From Nocardioides seonyuensis (GTDB taxonomy: Bacteria; Actinomycetota; Actinomycetes; Propionibacteriales; Nocardioidaceae): a DNA stretch of 64,000 nucleotides. Position 1 is the first letter of the stretch, and each line of letters begins with the position of its first letter. Below, piece after piece: positions 1 through 13,434 of the stretch. The position numbers and the translations under genes are program-made. Under the pieces are notes generated by a model, which had not been told where the DNA came from, did not search any database, and saw nothing but the letters and a program-made list of their open reading frames with translations. The stretch is from positions 2,976,001-3,040,000 of the forward strand of contig NZ_CP038436.1 of assembly GCF_004683965.1 (NCBI RefSeq), given 5' to 3'.

Positions 1-636
1 CTCCGTCGCGCGTCCCACGTCGGCGGCGGCCTTGAGCCAGCCCTCGACGGCTGAGAGCGCCGGGGCGGCCGGGGCCTGTGAGGGGCGGGTGAGGGAGGAG
101 GACGCGTAGGCGACCTGCCCGTCCGCCACACCCACGGTGACCAGGCCACCGGTGGCCGGGACCAGGTCGCCGTACCGCTGGCGGAACAGCACCGCGCGTG
201 CGTCGCTCCCGGCGAGCTCCTGGGAGCTCACCAGCTCGAGCCCGGCGACCTGCGCGGCGGTGAGGCCGAAGACGGCGGAGTGGGTCGCCAGCCAGGTACG
301 CGCGCCGTCGGCTGCGGCGCCGGGAGCGGGACCGAGCGAGCCGTCGGCGGGGAGGATCGAGGCCGGAGAGCCCTGGGCGTTCCAGCGCAGCCTCGCGGCA
401 CCGAGCGAGCCGACGGCTGCGCGCTGGGAAGCGAGGGGCGTCACAGCAGGGCGCAGGTCGACGTCCGCGAGGCCGTGCACAGGGTCACCCAGCGTGCGCA
501 CCAGGTCGGCAGCGCTCGTGGCGGGAGCAGGGCCCGCGTCGGCGGCGGGGGCCGTGGCGAGGCCGGGGAGCAGCGCGAGGGAGAGGAGGCCAGCAGCCGC
601 CGGGGCGAGGCGGCGCGCCGAGGGGATTGTGATCAT
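1..636 (-). CDS. Secreted M36 (fungalysin)-type metalloprotease, N-terminal part only
   Basis: Only the first 212 codons lie in the window; the gene runs off the left edge. ATG at 636 opens a Sec signal peptide (basic start, hydrophobic residues about 10-30, Ala-rich cleavage region near 30-35). Residues about 113-182 look like an FTP propeptide of thermolysin/fungalysin proteases, with a typical 'WLATHSAVFGLT' helix and a 'YGDLVPATGGLV' strand. In that family the FTP module inhibits and chaperones a zinc protease domain that would lie outside the window. The family call therefore rests on the propeptide alone; M4-type or other FTP-bearing secreted proteins remain possible. It is divergent from glgP with an 87-bp gap. 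Confidence 0.6.
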   Translation of the reverse strand, partial: MITIPSARRLAPAAAGLLSLALLPGLATAPAADAGPAPATSAADLVRTLGDPVHGLADVDLRPAVTPLASQRAAVGSLGAARLRWNAQGSPASILPADGSLGPAPGAAADGARTWLATHSAVFGLTAAQVAGLELVSSQELAGSDARAVLFRQRYGDLVPATGGLVTVGVADGQVAYASSSLTRPSQAPAAPALSAVEGWLKAAADVGRATE

Positions 637-670
637 GTGAGGACAACGCCCCGGCGGGTCCGGGGTTATG

Positions 671-687
671 CCTGTGAGTCGCACAGG
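671..687. promoter_or_regulatory. Palindrome in the protease/glgP divergent gap
   Basis: CCTGTG (671-676) and CACAGG (682-687) form a perfect 6-bp inverted repeat around a 5-nt centre. It sits between the two divergent starts and about 25 bp upstream of the presumed glgP -10 box. A transcription-factor operator is possible; no regulator for it is visible in the window. Confidence 0.3.
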
Positions 688-710
688 TTGGTTCGACCCT
701 GACGATGCCC

Positions 711-716
711 TAACGT
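711..716 (+). promoter_or_regulatory. -10 box of a probable leaderless glgP promoter
   Basis: TAACGT (711-716) lies 7 nt before the glgP GTG at 724 and no Shine-Dalgarno sequence precedes that GTG. With the usual distance from -10 to transcription start, the mRNA would begin at or next to the start codon. The same TANNNT-N6/7-start arrangement recurs at many genes in this window. Confidence 0.5.
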
Positions 717-723
717 CACTGAG

Positions 724-3309
724 GTGCGAGCGATCAGACGGTTCACCGTGCGACCTGTTCTTCCCGACGCCCTTGCGCCGCTGTCCGTCCTGGCGGGCAA
801 CCTCCGGTGGTCGTGGCACCCGCCGACGCAGGACCTCTTCGCCGACATCGACCCCGGCCTCTGGGAGGACGTGCATCGCGATCCCGTGCGGCTCCTGGCC
901 GCCGTCAGCAGCGAGCGACTGGGGGAGGTTGCGCGCGACGACGCGTTCATGGAGCGGCTGACCCGCCTCCACGACGACCTGCAGCGCTACTTGGGGGAGG
1001 ACCGGTGGTATGCCCGGAGGGCCGGTGACGACGCTCCCCGCTCGATCGCCTACTTCTCACCCGAGTACGGCATCACGTCGGTGCTGCCGCAGTACTCCGG
1101 CGGGCTCGGCATCCTTGCCGGCGACCACCTGAAGTCGGCGTCCGACCTCGGCGTCCCGCTGGTCGGCGTCGGCCTGCTCTACCGGCACGGCTACTTCAAG
1201 CAAGCCCTCGACAGGGACGGCTGGCAGCAGGAGAGCTACCCCCTGCTCGACCCCGACGAGCTCCCGCTCGCGCTGCTGCGCGAGGCCGACGGGTCTCGGG
1301 CCACCGTGTCCATCGCGTTGCCCGACGGGCCGGACCTGATCGCCCGGATCTGGGTCGCCCACGTCGGACGCGTGCCGCTGCTGCTCCTCGACTCCGACGT
1401 CGAGGAGAACAGCTCCCACTACCGCGACGTCACCGACCGCCTCTACGGCGGCAACTCCGAGCACCGCCTGCGCCAGGAGCTGCTCCTGGGCGTGGGAGGC
1501 GTGCGGGCGCTGCGAGCGTGGTCGCGGATCACCGGTGCTCCGGCTCCCGAGGTCTTCCACACCAACGAGGGACACGCCGGCTTCCTCGGGATCGAGCGGA
1601 TCCGCGAGCTCACGGTGGCCGACGACGGGCCGCGTCTCGACTTCGACACCGCGTTGGAGGTCTCCCGTGCGGGGACGGTCTTCACCACGCACACACCGGT
1701 GCCCGCAGGCATCGACCGCTTCCCGCGTGAACTCGTCGAGCAGTACTTCGGCGGCGTCTCGCCGACGCCCGGGGTCCCGGTCGAACGGGTGCTCGCGCTC
1801 GGCGCCGAGGACTACGAGGGTGGGGACGCCGGCGTCTTCAACATGGCCGTGATGGGCTTCCGGCTCGCCCAGCGCGCCAACGGTGTCTCGCAGCTCCACG
1901 GTGAGGTCAGCCGGGGCATGTTCAACGGGTTGTGGCCGGCCTTCGACGAGGCCGAGGTGCCGATCGGCTCGATCACCAACGGCGTCCACGGGCCCACCTG
2001 GATCGCCCGGGAGATCTTCGAGCTGGCCGCCCGGCGCGACTGGGACGTCGATGCTGACGACACCGACGCGTTGTGGCCACTGGTGGACCAGGTCGGGGAC
2101 CGCGAGATCTGGGACCTCAAGCGCACCCTTCGTTCCTGCCTGGTCGACGACGCCCGCGACAGGATCGCGAGGTCGGCGGCCGAGCGCGGCTTCACGCGGG
2201 CCGAGACCTCGTGGACCCAGACGGCGTTCGACCCCGACGTGCTGACGATCGGCTTCGCGCGGCGGGTCCCGACCTACAAGCGGCTCACCCTCATGCTGCG
2301 CGACCCCGAGCGTCTCAAGCGGCTCCTGCTGCACCCCGAGCGGCCGATCCAGCTGCTCATCGCCGGCAAGGCCCACCCTGCCGACGAGACGGGCAAGCGG
2401 CTCATCCAGGAGATGGTGGCCTTCGCCGACGACCCCGAGGTCCGCCACCGCATCGCCTTCCTGCCCAACTACGACATCGCCATGGCCCAGCCGCTCTACC
2501 CGGGCTGCGACGTGTGGCTCAACAACCCCCTGCGCCCCTACGAGGCGTGCGGGACCTCGGGCATGAAGGCCGCGCTCAACGGAGGCCTCAACCTGTCCAT
2601 CCTCGACGGCTGGTGGGACGAGTGGTACGACGGTGACAACGGCTGGGCGATCCCGTCGGCCGACGGGATCGACGACCCGGAGCGGCGCGACGACCTCGAG
2701 GCGACAGCCCTCTACGACCTGATCGAGAACGAGGTGGCACCTCGCTTCTACGAGCGGAACCACGAGGGTGTGCCGCCCCGCTGGCTGGCCATGGTCAGGC
2801 ACACCCTGAAGTCGCTCGGCCCCAAGGTGCTGGCGACACGCCAGGTGCGCGACTACGTCCGCGAGCTCTACATCCCGGCCGCCCACACCGCCCGTGGCCT
2901 CGACTCCGACTACAAGGGGGCCATCGAGCTGGCGGGATGGAAGTCCCGTGTCCGCGCCGGCTGGCCGGCCGTGCGGGTCGAGCACGTCGAGTCCGAGGGT
3001 GTGTCCGACCAGGCCGAGGTCGGACACGCGCTCGTCGTACGCGCCTGGGTGGCGCTCGGCGACCTGACGACGGAAGACGTCGCCGTCCAGGTGGTGCACG
3101 GACGCACGGGCTGGGAGGACGAGCTGCGTGACTCGACGGTGCTACCGATGCAGGTGGGGGAGTCCTACGAGGGCAACCGTCACCGCTACGACGCCGAGGT
3201 GACGCTCGACCGAGCAGGCTCCTTCGGCTACACCGTGCGCGTGGTGCCCCGCAACGAGGCCCTCGCGTCCGTCGCCGAGCTGGGGCTCGTGGCGGAGCCA
3301 CCCGCCTGA
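724..3309 (+). CDS. glgP: Alpha-glucan (glycogen) phosphorylase
   Basis: 861 aa, GT35 family, the form with an N-terminal DUF3417 region found in actinobacteria and Thermus. It releases glucose 1-phosphate from alpha-1,4-glucan ends using phosphate and pyridoxal phosphate in the cytoplasm. Visible marks are the N-terminal 'LRWSWHPPTQDLF' segment, 'FSPEYGI.SVLPQYSGGLGILAGDH' and the PLP-site region 'EACGTSGMKAALNGG', whose Lys615 is the expected Schiff-base residue. The GTG start is supported by the -10 box 7 nt upstream (leaderless). It converges on the glgX/treYZ operon, so glycogen phosphorolysis, debranching and trehalose formation are clustered here on opposite strands. Length is normal for the family. 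Confidence 0.93.
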   Translation: MRAIRRFTVRPVLPDALAPLSVLAGNLRWSWHPPTQDLFADIDPGLWEDVHRDPVRLLAAVSSERLGEVARDDAFMERLTRLHDDLQRYLGEDRWYARRAGDDAPRSIAYFSPEYGITSVLPQYSGGLGILAGDHLKSASDLGVPLVGVGLLYRHGYFKQALDRDGWQQESYPLLDPDELPLALLREADGSRATVSIALPDGPDLIARIWVAHVGRVPLLLLDSDVEENSSHYRDVTDRLYGGNSEHRLRQELLLGVGGVRALRAWSRITGAPAPEVFHTNEGHAGFLGIERIRELTVADDGPRLDFDTALEVSRAGTVFTTHTPVPAGIDRFPRELVEQYFGGVSPTPGVPVERVLALGAEDYEGGDAGVFNMAVMGFRLAQRANGVSQLHGEVSRGMFNGLWPAFDEAEVPIGSITNGVHGPTWIAREIFELAARRDWDVDADDTDALWPLVDQVGDREIWDLKRTLRSCLVDDARDRIARSAAERGFTRAETSWTQTAFDPDVLTIGFARRVPTYKRLTLMLRDPERLKRLLLHPERPIQLLIAGKAHPADETGKRLIQEMVAFADDPEVRHRIAFLPNYDIAMAQPLYPGCDVWLNNPLRPYEACGTSGMKAALNGGLNLSILDGWWDEWYDGDNGWAIPSADGIDDPERRDDLEATALYDLIENEVAPRFYERNHEGVPPRWLAMVRHTLKSLGPKVLATRQVRDYVRELYIPAAHTARGLDSDYKGAIELAGWKSRVRAGWPAVRVEHVESEGVSDQAEVGHALVVRAWVALGDLTTEDVAVQVVHGRTGWEDELRDSTVLPMQVGESYEGNRHRYDAEVTLDRAGSFGYTVRVVPRNEALASVAELGLVAEPPA

Positions 3310-3363
3310 GCAGCCGCTGCCGCCTTCGGGAGTAGTGTCGAGGACTCTGCAGAGGGGACTGGC

Positions 3364-3642
3364 ATGGCCTCACCGGAACAGCTCGCGGACGTGGTGCGCG
3401 GTCCACTGCGCCTCCTGCTCTCCGGGCCGCAGAGCTCGGGCGCGCGCGCGACACCAGAGGACGCCGCGCTGCCCGGACGCAACCGCATCCACCTGGTCGT
3501 GGACGGCTTCGACGAGGTGGTGGCGAGGCTCCGCGATGCCGGCCTGGACTTCCGCAGCGACGTCGTCTCCGGGCCGGGCGGGCGGCAGGTGCTGGTGGCT
3601 GACCCCTCCGGCAACCTCGTGGAGCTGTTCGAGCCAGCCTGA
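3364..3642 (+). CDS. Small VOC (glyoxalase/bleomycin-resistance-like) domain protein
   Basis: 92 aa. The C-terminal half (residues 38-92: 'GRNRIHLVVDGFDEVVARLRDAG...VADPSGNLVELFEP') is a clear beta-alpha-beta-beta-beta VOC module ending in the typical 'DPxGNxxEL' metal-ligand region. One module only is present, whereas most VOC enzymes have two, so a functional protein would need to dimerise through paired modules. The ATG is preceded by 'aggggac'. It lies 54 bp after glgP on the same strand and may be cotranscribed. The substrate cannot be inferred. Confidence 0.6.
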   Translation: MASPEQLADVVRGPLRLLLSGPQSSGARATPEDAALPGRNRIHLVVDGFDEVVARLRDAGLDFRSDVVSGPGGRQVLVADPSGNLVELFEPA

Positions 3643-3659
3643 CCCACGAGCCAGGCTGG
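3634..3659. terminator. Terminator hairpin between the VOC gene and treZ
   Basis: CCAGCCT (3634-3640) and AGGCTGG (3653-3659) form a perfect 7-bp stem spanning the VOC stop codon, directly before the treZ stop at 3661. It could end transcription from both converging units. There is no T tract, as is common in high-GC actinobacteria. Confidence 0.5.
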
Positions 3660-3660
3660 G

Positions 3661-5408
<1,748 letters not shown>

Positions 5409-5409
<1 letters not shown>

Positions 5410-7702
5410 CAGCCGGCCCTCACCAGCAGCGCGACCGGGTGGGACGCGAGCAGGTCGACCAGCCGCCCGTCGGTGTCGAGGCCGGTCAGCACGTCGTGCC
5501 ACCGACCCTCGGGAAGGTCGAGGGCCGTGTCGCCCCAGCCTCCGGCGGCGCCCAGGCCGACCGGGAGGCGGGTCGCCACGGTGATCGCGCCGCCTCGGTC
5601 GTAGGCGAGGACGTGACCGGCAGCAGTGCCTGTGGCTGTCACGGGCGCGTAGCCGGCGAAGAGCTCGGGCCTCTCCCGACGCAGGGTGAGCGCAATGCAG
5701 GTCACGTGCAGCTTGGTCACGGCGTCGTCCTCCTCGACCCCGCGGAGCACGGCAGCCCGGTGCTCGAAGTCGACCGGACGGCGGTTGTCGGGGTCGACCA
5801 GGGACGTCTCCCAGAGCTCGCTGCCCTGGTAGACGTCGGGCACTCCCGGCATGGTGATGGCCACCAGCTTCGCCGCAAGCGAGTTGGCCTGCGCAGGCTC
5901 GTCGACCCATGTCGCCAGGTCGAGGAGCACGCGCTGGACCTCGTCGGAGTCGAAGACGGCGTCCACCGCCGCGTGGACCTGGGACTCGTAGGCATTGTCC
6001 GGCTCGGTCCACGTCGTCCGGTCGCCGGCCTCCCGCATCGCCTTCTCGGCGTAGCCGTGCAGCCGGTCGCGAAGGTCCGGCAGGTGGTCGGGGGTCCACG
6101 CGCCGAGCACGGCCTGCCACAGCAGCGACCCGAACGCCGGGTCGGGCAGGGGCGCCAGCCGGAGCAGCTCGTCGAGCGCCCGCTCCCAGCGACCGGGCTC
6201 CTCGGCGAGCACCGTGATGCGCGCGCGCACGTCCTCGCCGCGCTTGGTGTCGTGGGTGCTCAGGGTGACCATCGCATCGGGCCAGTCCCGCTGGCGCACG
6301 GCCATCGCGGCGTGGAAGTAGTCCACGTCGATGGCGAAGATCGAGGGATCGCCCCCGACCTCGTTGAGCGAGGTGAGGCGCGACCAGCGGTAGAACGAGC
6401 AGTCCTCGACCCCCTTGGCCATGACCATCCCGGAGGTCTGCTGGAAGCGCCGCGCCGGTTGGCTCCACTCGTCGTGGAGCAGCGGCTCGAGGGTGTCGAA
6501 GGTGCGGGCGAGGTCCGGACGCTGCTCGCGCGCCGCGGCGAATGCGTGGTCGAGGTGCTCTCGACCTTCGGGGAGGTAGGAGCGGTAGACCGGGAAGCAG
6601 GCCAGCAGCTCGGCGACGGCATCGGCCACGGCGTCGTCGGCTGCGTCCGGGGCTGCGGACTCCAGCGCGCGGCCGATCTCGCGGGTGATCCGCAGCACCT
6701 CCGAGTGGAGGATGCCGTCCGCCACCGCCCGCTTGTTGTCGTGGACCATCCGCTGCCAGTCGACAGGGGCGCCGCGCAGCCGGTCCTCGAGGTCGGTCAG
6801 CGGCGCCTCGCCGGCAGGATCCGTGAGCACCCGGTCGATCAGGGCCAGTGCGTCGTACCCCGTCGTCCCGGCGGTGGCCCAGTCGCCGGGCAGCCGCTCC
6901 CCGGGCTCGAGGATCTTCTCCACCAGGACGTAGGCCCCGTCGGTGAGCGCGGCGAGGTCGTCGAGGTAGCGCTTGGGGTCGCGCAGGCCGTCGGGGTGGT
7001 CGACGCGCAGTCCGTCCACCAGGCCCTCGTCGAACCAGCGCTTGACCTCGACGTGCGTCTCCGCGAAGACCTCAGGGTCCTCGACCCGCACGGCAGCCAG
7101 GGTGTTGACGGCGAAGAAGCGGCGGTAGTTGAGGTCCTCGTCGGCAGCACGCCAGCTGACCAGCTCGTAGTGCTGCTCCTCCAAGGTGCTCGTTCCGGGC
7201 GCCAGCGGGAAGCGCTGGTCGTGGTAGCGCACCGCGCCGTCCTCGATGCGGATCGCGTCCTCGTCGTCGTCCCCGATGACAGGGATCAGGATTCGTCCGT
7301 CACCGGCGGCCCAGTCGACGTCGAACGCCGAGGCATGCTCGGACTCGCGGCCCAGCCGCAGCACGTCCCACCACCACGGGTCCTCCTCAGGGGTCGCCAC
7401 GCCGACGTGGTTGGGCACGATGTCCACGAGCACACCCATGCCGAGCCGCCTCGCCGCGTCGGAGAGGGCCGCGAGGCCCTTCTCGCCACCACGCTCGGGG
7501 TCGACGTGGTCGAACGCCACCACGTCGTAGCCGTGGGTGCTGCCGGGCTCTGACGCGAGCAGCGGTGAGAGGTAGACCCAGTCGACGCCGAGGTCGTGGA
7601 GGTACGGCAGCACACGCGCCGCCGCGAACAGGTCGAAGTCGGGGCTCACCTGGAGCCGGTAGGTGCTGTGGGGACTGCGTCGTCGGGGCCGGTCGGGTTC
7701 GG

Positions 7703-7706
<4 letters not shown>
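5409..7706 (-). CDS. treY: Maltooligosyl trehalose synthase
   Basis: 765 aa, GH13 family, normal length. It isomerises the reducing-end alpha-1,4 bond of maltodextrin to alpha,alpha-1,1, making maltooligosyl-trehalose for TreZ. The N-terminus '[27 protein letters not shown]' is diagnostic. Catalytic residues are Asp236 ('GLRVDHPDG'), Glu263 ('VLVEKIL') and Asp486 ('[14 protein letters not shown]'). The reading frame stays open upstream, but GTG at 7706 is preferred: it forms a GTGA overlap with the glgX1 stop (7705-7703) and gives the family's usual N-terminus. Second-last gene of the glgX2-glgX1-treY-treZ operon. Confidence 0.95.
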
Positions 7707-9886
<2,180 letters not shown>

Positions 9887-9932
9887 TGCGCCGACGCTAC
9901 CCGCGAGATCCTGCCGGCCCGTACTCCTCGGC

Positions 9933-12095
9933 TCACCTCTGACGCAGCACGAGCACCGACCGCCCCTGCAGCGACATGCTGCTGCCGGCCCTGGCGGGGG
10001 AGCCGACCGGAAGAGCCTCGTTGGTCGAGAGGACCACCTCGCCCTCGTGCACCCACTTGTTGGCGGGCAGCACGAGCTCGACGTCGTCGGCTCCGGCGTT
10101 GAGCCAGATCATGAACGACTTGTCGTGGATCTGCTCGCCGTGCTTGCTGGGGGAGCGCAGGGGCGAGCCGTTGAGGAACATCCCGACGGTGTGGACGGAG
10201 TCGTCGTTCCAGTCCTCGGTCGTCATCTCCCGTCCGGCCGGGTGCAGCCAGATGAGATCCTTGGGGCCACCCTTCATCGTGGGTCGCCCCGCGAACCAGT
10301 GACGCTGGCGCAGGACGGGATGCTCGCGACGCAGCCTGAGGGCGCACTTGGTGATCTCGTAGACGTCGAGCCAGGCGTCGTAGGGCTGCCAGTCGATCCA
10401 GGAGATCTCGTTGTCCTGGCCGTAGGCGTTGTTGTTGCCACGCTGGGTGCGACCTCGTTCGTCGCCGGCGGTCAGCATCGGGACGCCGCTGGAGAAGCAC
10501 AGCGTCGCCATCAGGTTCGCGGCCTGCCTGCGGCGGAGGGCCACGATGCCTGGATCGTCGGTCTCGCCCTCGACTCCGAAGTTGTGCGACCGGTTGTTGT
10601 CGGTGCCGTCGCGGTTGCCCTCGCCGTTGGCCTCGTTGTGCTTGGTCTCGTAGGACACCAGGTCGCGCAGGGTGAAGCCGTCGTGGGCGGTGATGAAGTT
10701 GACCGAGGCGTACGGCGACCGGCCGTCGTCGGCGTACAGGTCGCTGGAGCCGGCGAGCCTGGTCGCCAGGGTGCGCACCGCGCCCCGGCCGCGCCAGAAG
10801 TCGCGGACGGTGTCGCGGAAGTGGTCGTTCCACTCCACCCACGGCGGGGGGAACTCGCCGACCCGGTAGCCGTCCATGGAGGCGTCCCACGGCTCGGCGA
10901 TCAGCTTGACGTGGCGCAGGACGGGGTCCTGGCCGATGGCGGTGATGAGGTGGCTGCCCATGTCGACGACCTGGTTGGTGCGGGTGAGCGCGCTCATCAG
11001 GTCGAAGCGGAAGCCGTCGACGTGCATCTCGGTGACCCAGTAGCGCAGGGAGTCCAGGATCATCCGCAGGCTCTGGGTGTGGGTGGCGTCGACCGTGTTG
11101 CCGCAGCCGGTCACGTCCCAGTAGGTGTCGGGGACGACGGGCTCGCCGTCCTTCTCGACCCGCTGGTAGTAGCCCAGGTCGTCGAGGCCGCGGAAGCTCA
11201 GCGTCGGGCCGAGCGGTCCCGCCTCGGCGGTGTGGTTGTAGACGACGTCGAGGATGACCTCCAGGCCGGCCTGGTGGAAGGACTTGACCATCGCCTTGAA
11301 CTCGCTGACCTGCTGGCCGCGGTCGCCGGTCGAGGAGTAGGCGCCGTGAGGGGCGAAGAACCCGAGCGAGTTGTAGCCCCAGTAGTTCACGAGCCCTCGC
11401 TCGGCCAAGGAGGGCTCGGAGAAGAACTGGTGCACGGGAAGCAGCTCGACGGCGGTGGTGCCGAGGTCCTTGAGGTAGTCGATGATAGCGGGGGTGGCCA
11501 GGCCCGCGTAGGTGCCACGCAGGCGCTCGGGCACCCGGTCGTGGAGCTGGGTCATGCCCTTGACGTGGAGCTCGTAGATCACCGTGTCGCGCCAACGTCG
11601 GCGAGGCGAGGCGTCCCCGCCCCAGTCGAAGTCGTCACGCACGACCACGCTGCGGGGGGTGTACGGCGCCGAGTCCAGGTCGCTGCGGACCTCCGGCTCG
11701 CCGGGCTCGTAGCCGAAGATCGCGTCGTGGACGGTCAGCGCACCCGTCACGGCCTTGCCGTAGGGGTCGAGGAGGAGCTTGGCCGGGTTGAAGCGCAGGC
11801 CGGCGTCGGGTTCCCACGGGCCGTCGGCGCGGAATCCGTAGAGGGCGCCGGGCTCCACTCCGGGGATCGCGCCGTGCCAGACGCCGAGGGAGTACTCCGT
11901 GAGGGGGTGGCGCTCCTCACCGCCCTCGTCGTCGAACAGGCACACCCACACGCGCTCGGCCCGAGGCGCGTAGACCGCGAAGTTGGTCGCCGGATCTCCC
12001 CACGTCGCGCCCAACGGGTAGTTGCGGCCGGGCCAGACCGACTTGGTCTCGCCCTCGTGGGTCCACGCTGTCTTGGCGGCATCGGCGGGTGTCAC
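9933..12095 (-). CDS. glgX: Glycogen debranching enzyme GlgX, copy 2
   Basis: 720 aa, a full GH13 isoamylase-type debranching enzyme and first gene of the operon. The N-terminal 'NYPLGATWGDPATNFAVYAPRAERVWVCLFD' matches copy 1. Catalytic residues are intact: Asp365 ('HVDGFRFD'), Glu401 ('LIAEPWD') and Asp472 ('TAHDGFTLRDLV'). It ends with 'SMSLQGRSVLVLRQR'. GTG at 12095 is the most upstream reasonable start and leaves the PLGAT motif at its usual distance. Two complete tandem copies suggest old duplication with specialisation (for instance branch length or glycogen versus malto-oligosaccharide), which the sequence alone cannot decide. Confidence 0.9.
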   Translation of the reverse strand: MTPADAAKTAWTHEGETKSVWPGRNYPLGATWGDPATNFAVYAPRAERVWVCLFDDEGGEERHPLTEYSLGVWHGAIPGVEPGALYGFRADGPWEPDAGLRFNPAKLLLDPYGKAVTGALTVHDAIFGYEPGEPEVRSDLDSAPYTPRSVVVRDDFDWGGDASPRRRWRDTVIYELHVKGMTQLHDRVPERLRGTYAGLATPAIIDYLKDLGTTAVELLPVHQFFSEPSLAERGLVNYWGYNSLGFFAPHGAYSSTGDRGQQVSEFKAMVKSFHQAGLEVILDVVYNHTAEAGPLGPTLSFRGLDDLGYYQRVEKDGEPVVPDTYWDVTGCGNTVDATHTQSLRMILDSLRYWVTEMHVDGFRFDLMSALTRTNQVVDMGSHLITAIGQDPVLRHVKLIAEPWDASMDGYRVGEFPPPWVEWNDHFRDTVRDFWRGRGAVRTLATRLAGSSDLYADDGRSPYASVNFITAHDGFTLRDLVSYETKHNEANGEGNRDGTDNNRSHNFGVEGETDDPGIVALRRRQAANLMATLCFSSGVPMLTAGDERGRTQRGNNNAYGQDNEISWIDWQPYDAWLDVYEITKCALRLRREHPVLRQRHWFAGRPTMKGGPKDLIWLHPAGREMTTEDWNDDSVHTVGMFLNGSPLRSPSKHGEQIHDKSFMIWLNAGADDVELVLPANKWVHEGEVVLSTNEALPVGSPARAGSSMSLQGRSVLVLRQR

Positions 12096-12107
12096 GTGGC
12101 CATTGTC

Positions 12108-12130
12108 GCGGAGGTGCGCGGGGGCTCCGC
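12108..12130 (-). terminator. Possible terminator between the permease gene and glgX2
   Basis: GCGGAG (12108-12113) and CTCCGC (12125-12130) form a 6-bp GC-rich stem in the 46-bp gap after the permease stop. It could separate the permease unit from the glg/tre operon on the same strand, but there is no T tract and the loop is 11 nt. Confidence 0.3.
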
Positions 12131-12141
12131 ATCGCGGGACC

Positions 12142-13434
12142 TCAGGCCAGGGCGAAGTAGCGGAGGTAGACGTAGAGCCAGGCGACGAGGAGCGAGGCCA
12201 CGGTGACCACGATGCCGTACTTGGTGAAGCCCCAGAAGCTGATGGGCGACCCGGCCTTGGCGGCGATGCCGAGCACCACGACGTTGGCGCCGGCCGCCAC
12301 GGCGGTGGTGTTGCCTCCCAGGTCGGCTCCGAAGACGAAGGCCCACCACAGGGGGCTGTCGGCGCCGGACGACCCCGTGGCGGCGACCATGTCCTGCACG
12401 ACCGGCACCGTGGCGGTCGTGTAGGGGATGTTGTCGACGAACGCCCCGATCACTGCCGAGCCGAACAGCAGGGCGGTCGCCCCCAGCAGCTCGCGCTCGC
12501 CCATCGCCTCGGCGGCCATCTCACCGATCCGGCCGATGATCCCGACCTCGACGAGTGCGCCCACGAGGACGAAGAGCGCCATGAAGAACGCCAGGGTTCC
12601 CCACTCGACCTCCTCGAGGAACTCCTCGGGAGTGGTGCTGGAGACCAGGACGGTCGCGCCCGCACCCATCATCGCGACGGTGGACGGGTCGAGGTGGAGC
12701 ACGGTGTGCAGGCTGAAGGCCACCATGACCAGGGCCAGGACGACCAGGCACCGCACGAGGAGACGCATGTTGGTGATGGCGTCGACCGGGCGGAGGTCGC
12801 GCAGGGCGCTGAGGTCGACGGGCTGGGTGAAGTGCTTGCGGAAGAGGAAGCGCGCCATCACGATGAAGCCGGCCAGCAGGATGACCGTCAGCGGCAGCGA
12901 ATGGACCAGGAAGTCGGTGAAGCTCAACCCGGCGCGGCTGCCGATGATGATGTTGGGCGGGTCGCCGATCAGCGTCGCGGTGCCGCCGATGTTGGACGCC
13001 AGGATCAAGGAGATGAGGTAGGGCGATGGTGAGAGGCCCAGCTGGCGACACACCGAGAGAGTGACCGGGGCGACCAGCAGGACGCACGTGACGTTGTCGA
13101 GGATCGGAGCGACCGTGGCACCCACGAGCACGAGCAGGACGAGCAGCTTGTAGGGCTTGCCCTCGGACTTCTGTGCCGCCCACAGGGCGAGGAACTCGAA
13201 GAGGCCCGTCTGCTTGAGGACGCCGACGATCACCATCATCCCGAAGAGCAGGAAGATGACGTTCCAGTCGATTCCGGTGTGGGGGTCGAAGAACGCCGTC
13301 TCGGCGTCGACCACGCCGATCACGACCATTCCCGCCACCCCGCCGAGGGCTGCGGCCACGCGGTGGACCCGCTCGGTCGCGATGAGGGCGTAGCTGACGA
13401 TGAAGATCGAGATCGCGGCCGAGGTCAGGATCAC
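12142..13434 (-). CDS. ArsB/NhaD-type (SLC13/IT superfamily) ion permease
   Basis: 430 aa, polytopic membrane protein of about 10-12 hydrophobic segments. The signature 'LILASNIGGTATLIGDPPNIIIGSRAGLSF' and the second-repeat 'FVDNIPYTTATVPVV...WWAFVFGADLGGNTTAVAAGANVVV' are those of the ArsB/NhaD/P-protein branch of the ion-transporter superfamily. Substrates in this branch include arsenite, sodium and dicarboxylates; no ars gene is nearby, so arsenite is not favoured. The GTG start at 13434 overlaps the stop of the upstream TrkA-C gene (GTGA), although the frame is open further upstream. Tight coupling to a TrkA-C protein suggests nucleotide or ion gating of transport (inference). Confidence 0.85.
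   Translation of the reverse strand: MILTSAAISIFIVSYALIATERVHRVAAALGGVAGMVVIGVVDAETAFFDPHTGIDWNVIFLLFGMMVIVGVLKQTGLFEFLALWAAQKSEGKPYKLLVLLVLVGATVAPILDNVTCVLLVAPVTLSVCRQLGLSPSPYLISLILASNIGGTATLIGDPPNIIIGSRAGLSFTDFLVHSLPLTVILLAGFIVMARFLFRKHFTQPVDLSALRDLRPVDAITNMRLLVRCLVVLALVMVAFSLHTVLHLDPSTVAMMGAGATVLVSSTTPEEFLEEVEWGTLAFFMALFVLVGALVEVGIIGRIGEMAAEAMGERELLGATALLFGSAVIGAFVDNIPYTTATVPVVQDMVAATGSSGADSPLWWAFVFGADLGGNTTAVAAGANVVVLGIAAKAGSPISFWGFTKYGIVVTVASLLVAWLYVYLRYFALA

Noticed and set aside
1057..3099. Long open frames on the strand opposite glgP, treY (5181-7553), glgX2 (9864-12206), comEC (31471-33828) and livH (62575-63579).
   Set aside because: They are antisense shadows typical of very high GC DNA; translations show low-complexity Arg/Pro/Ala or His/Val/Glu composition and no domain, while the opposite strand encodes full known proteins.
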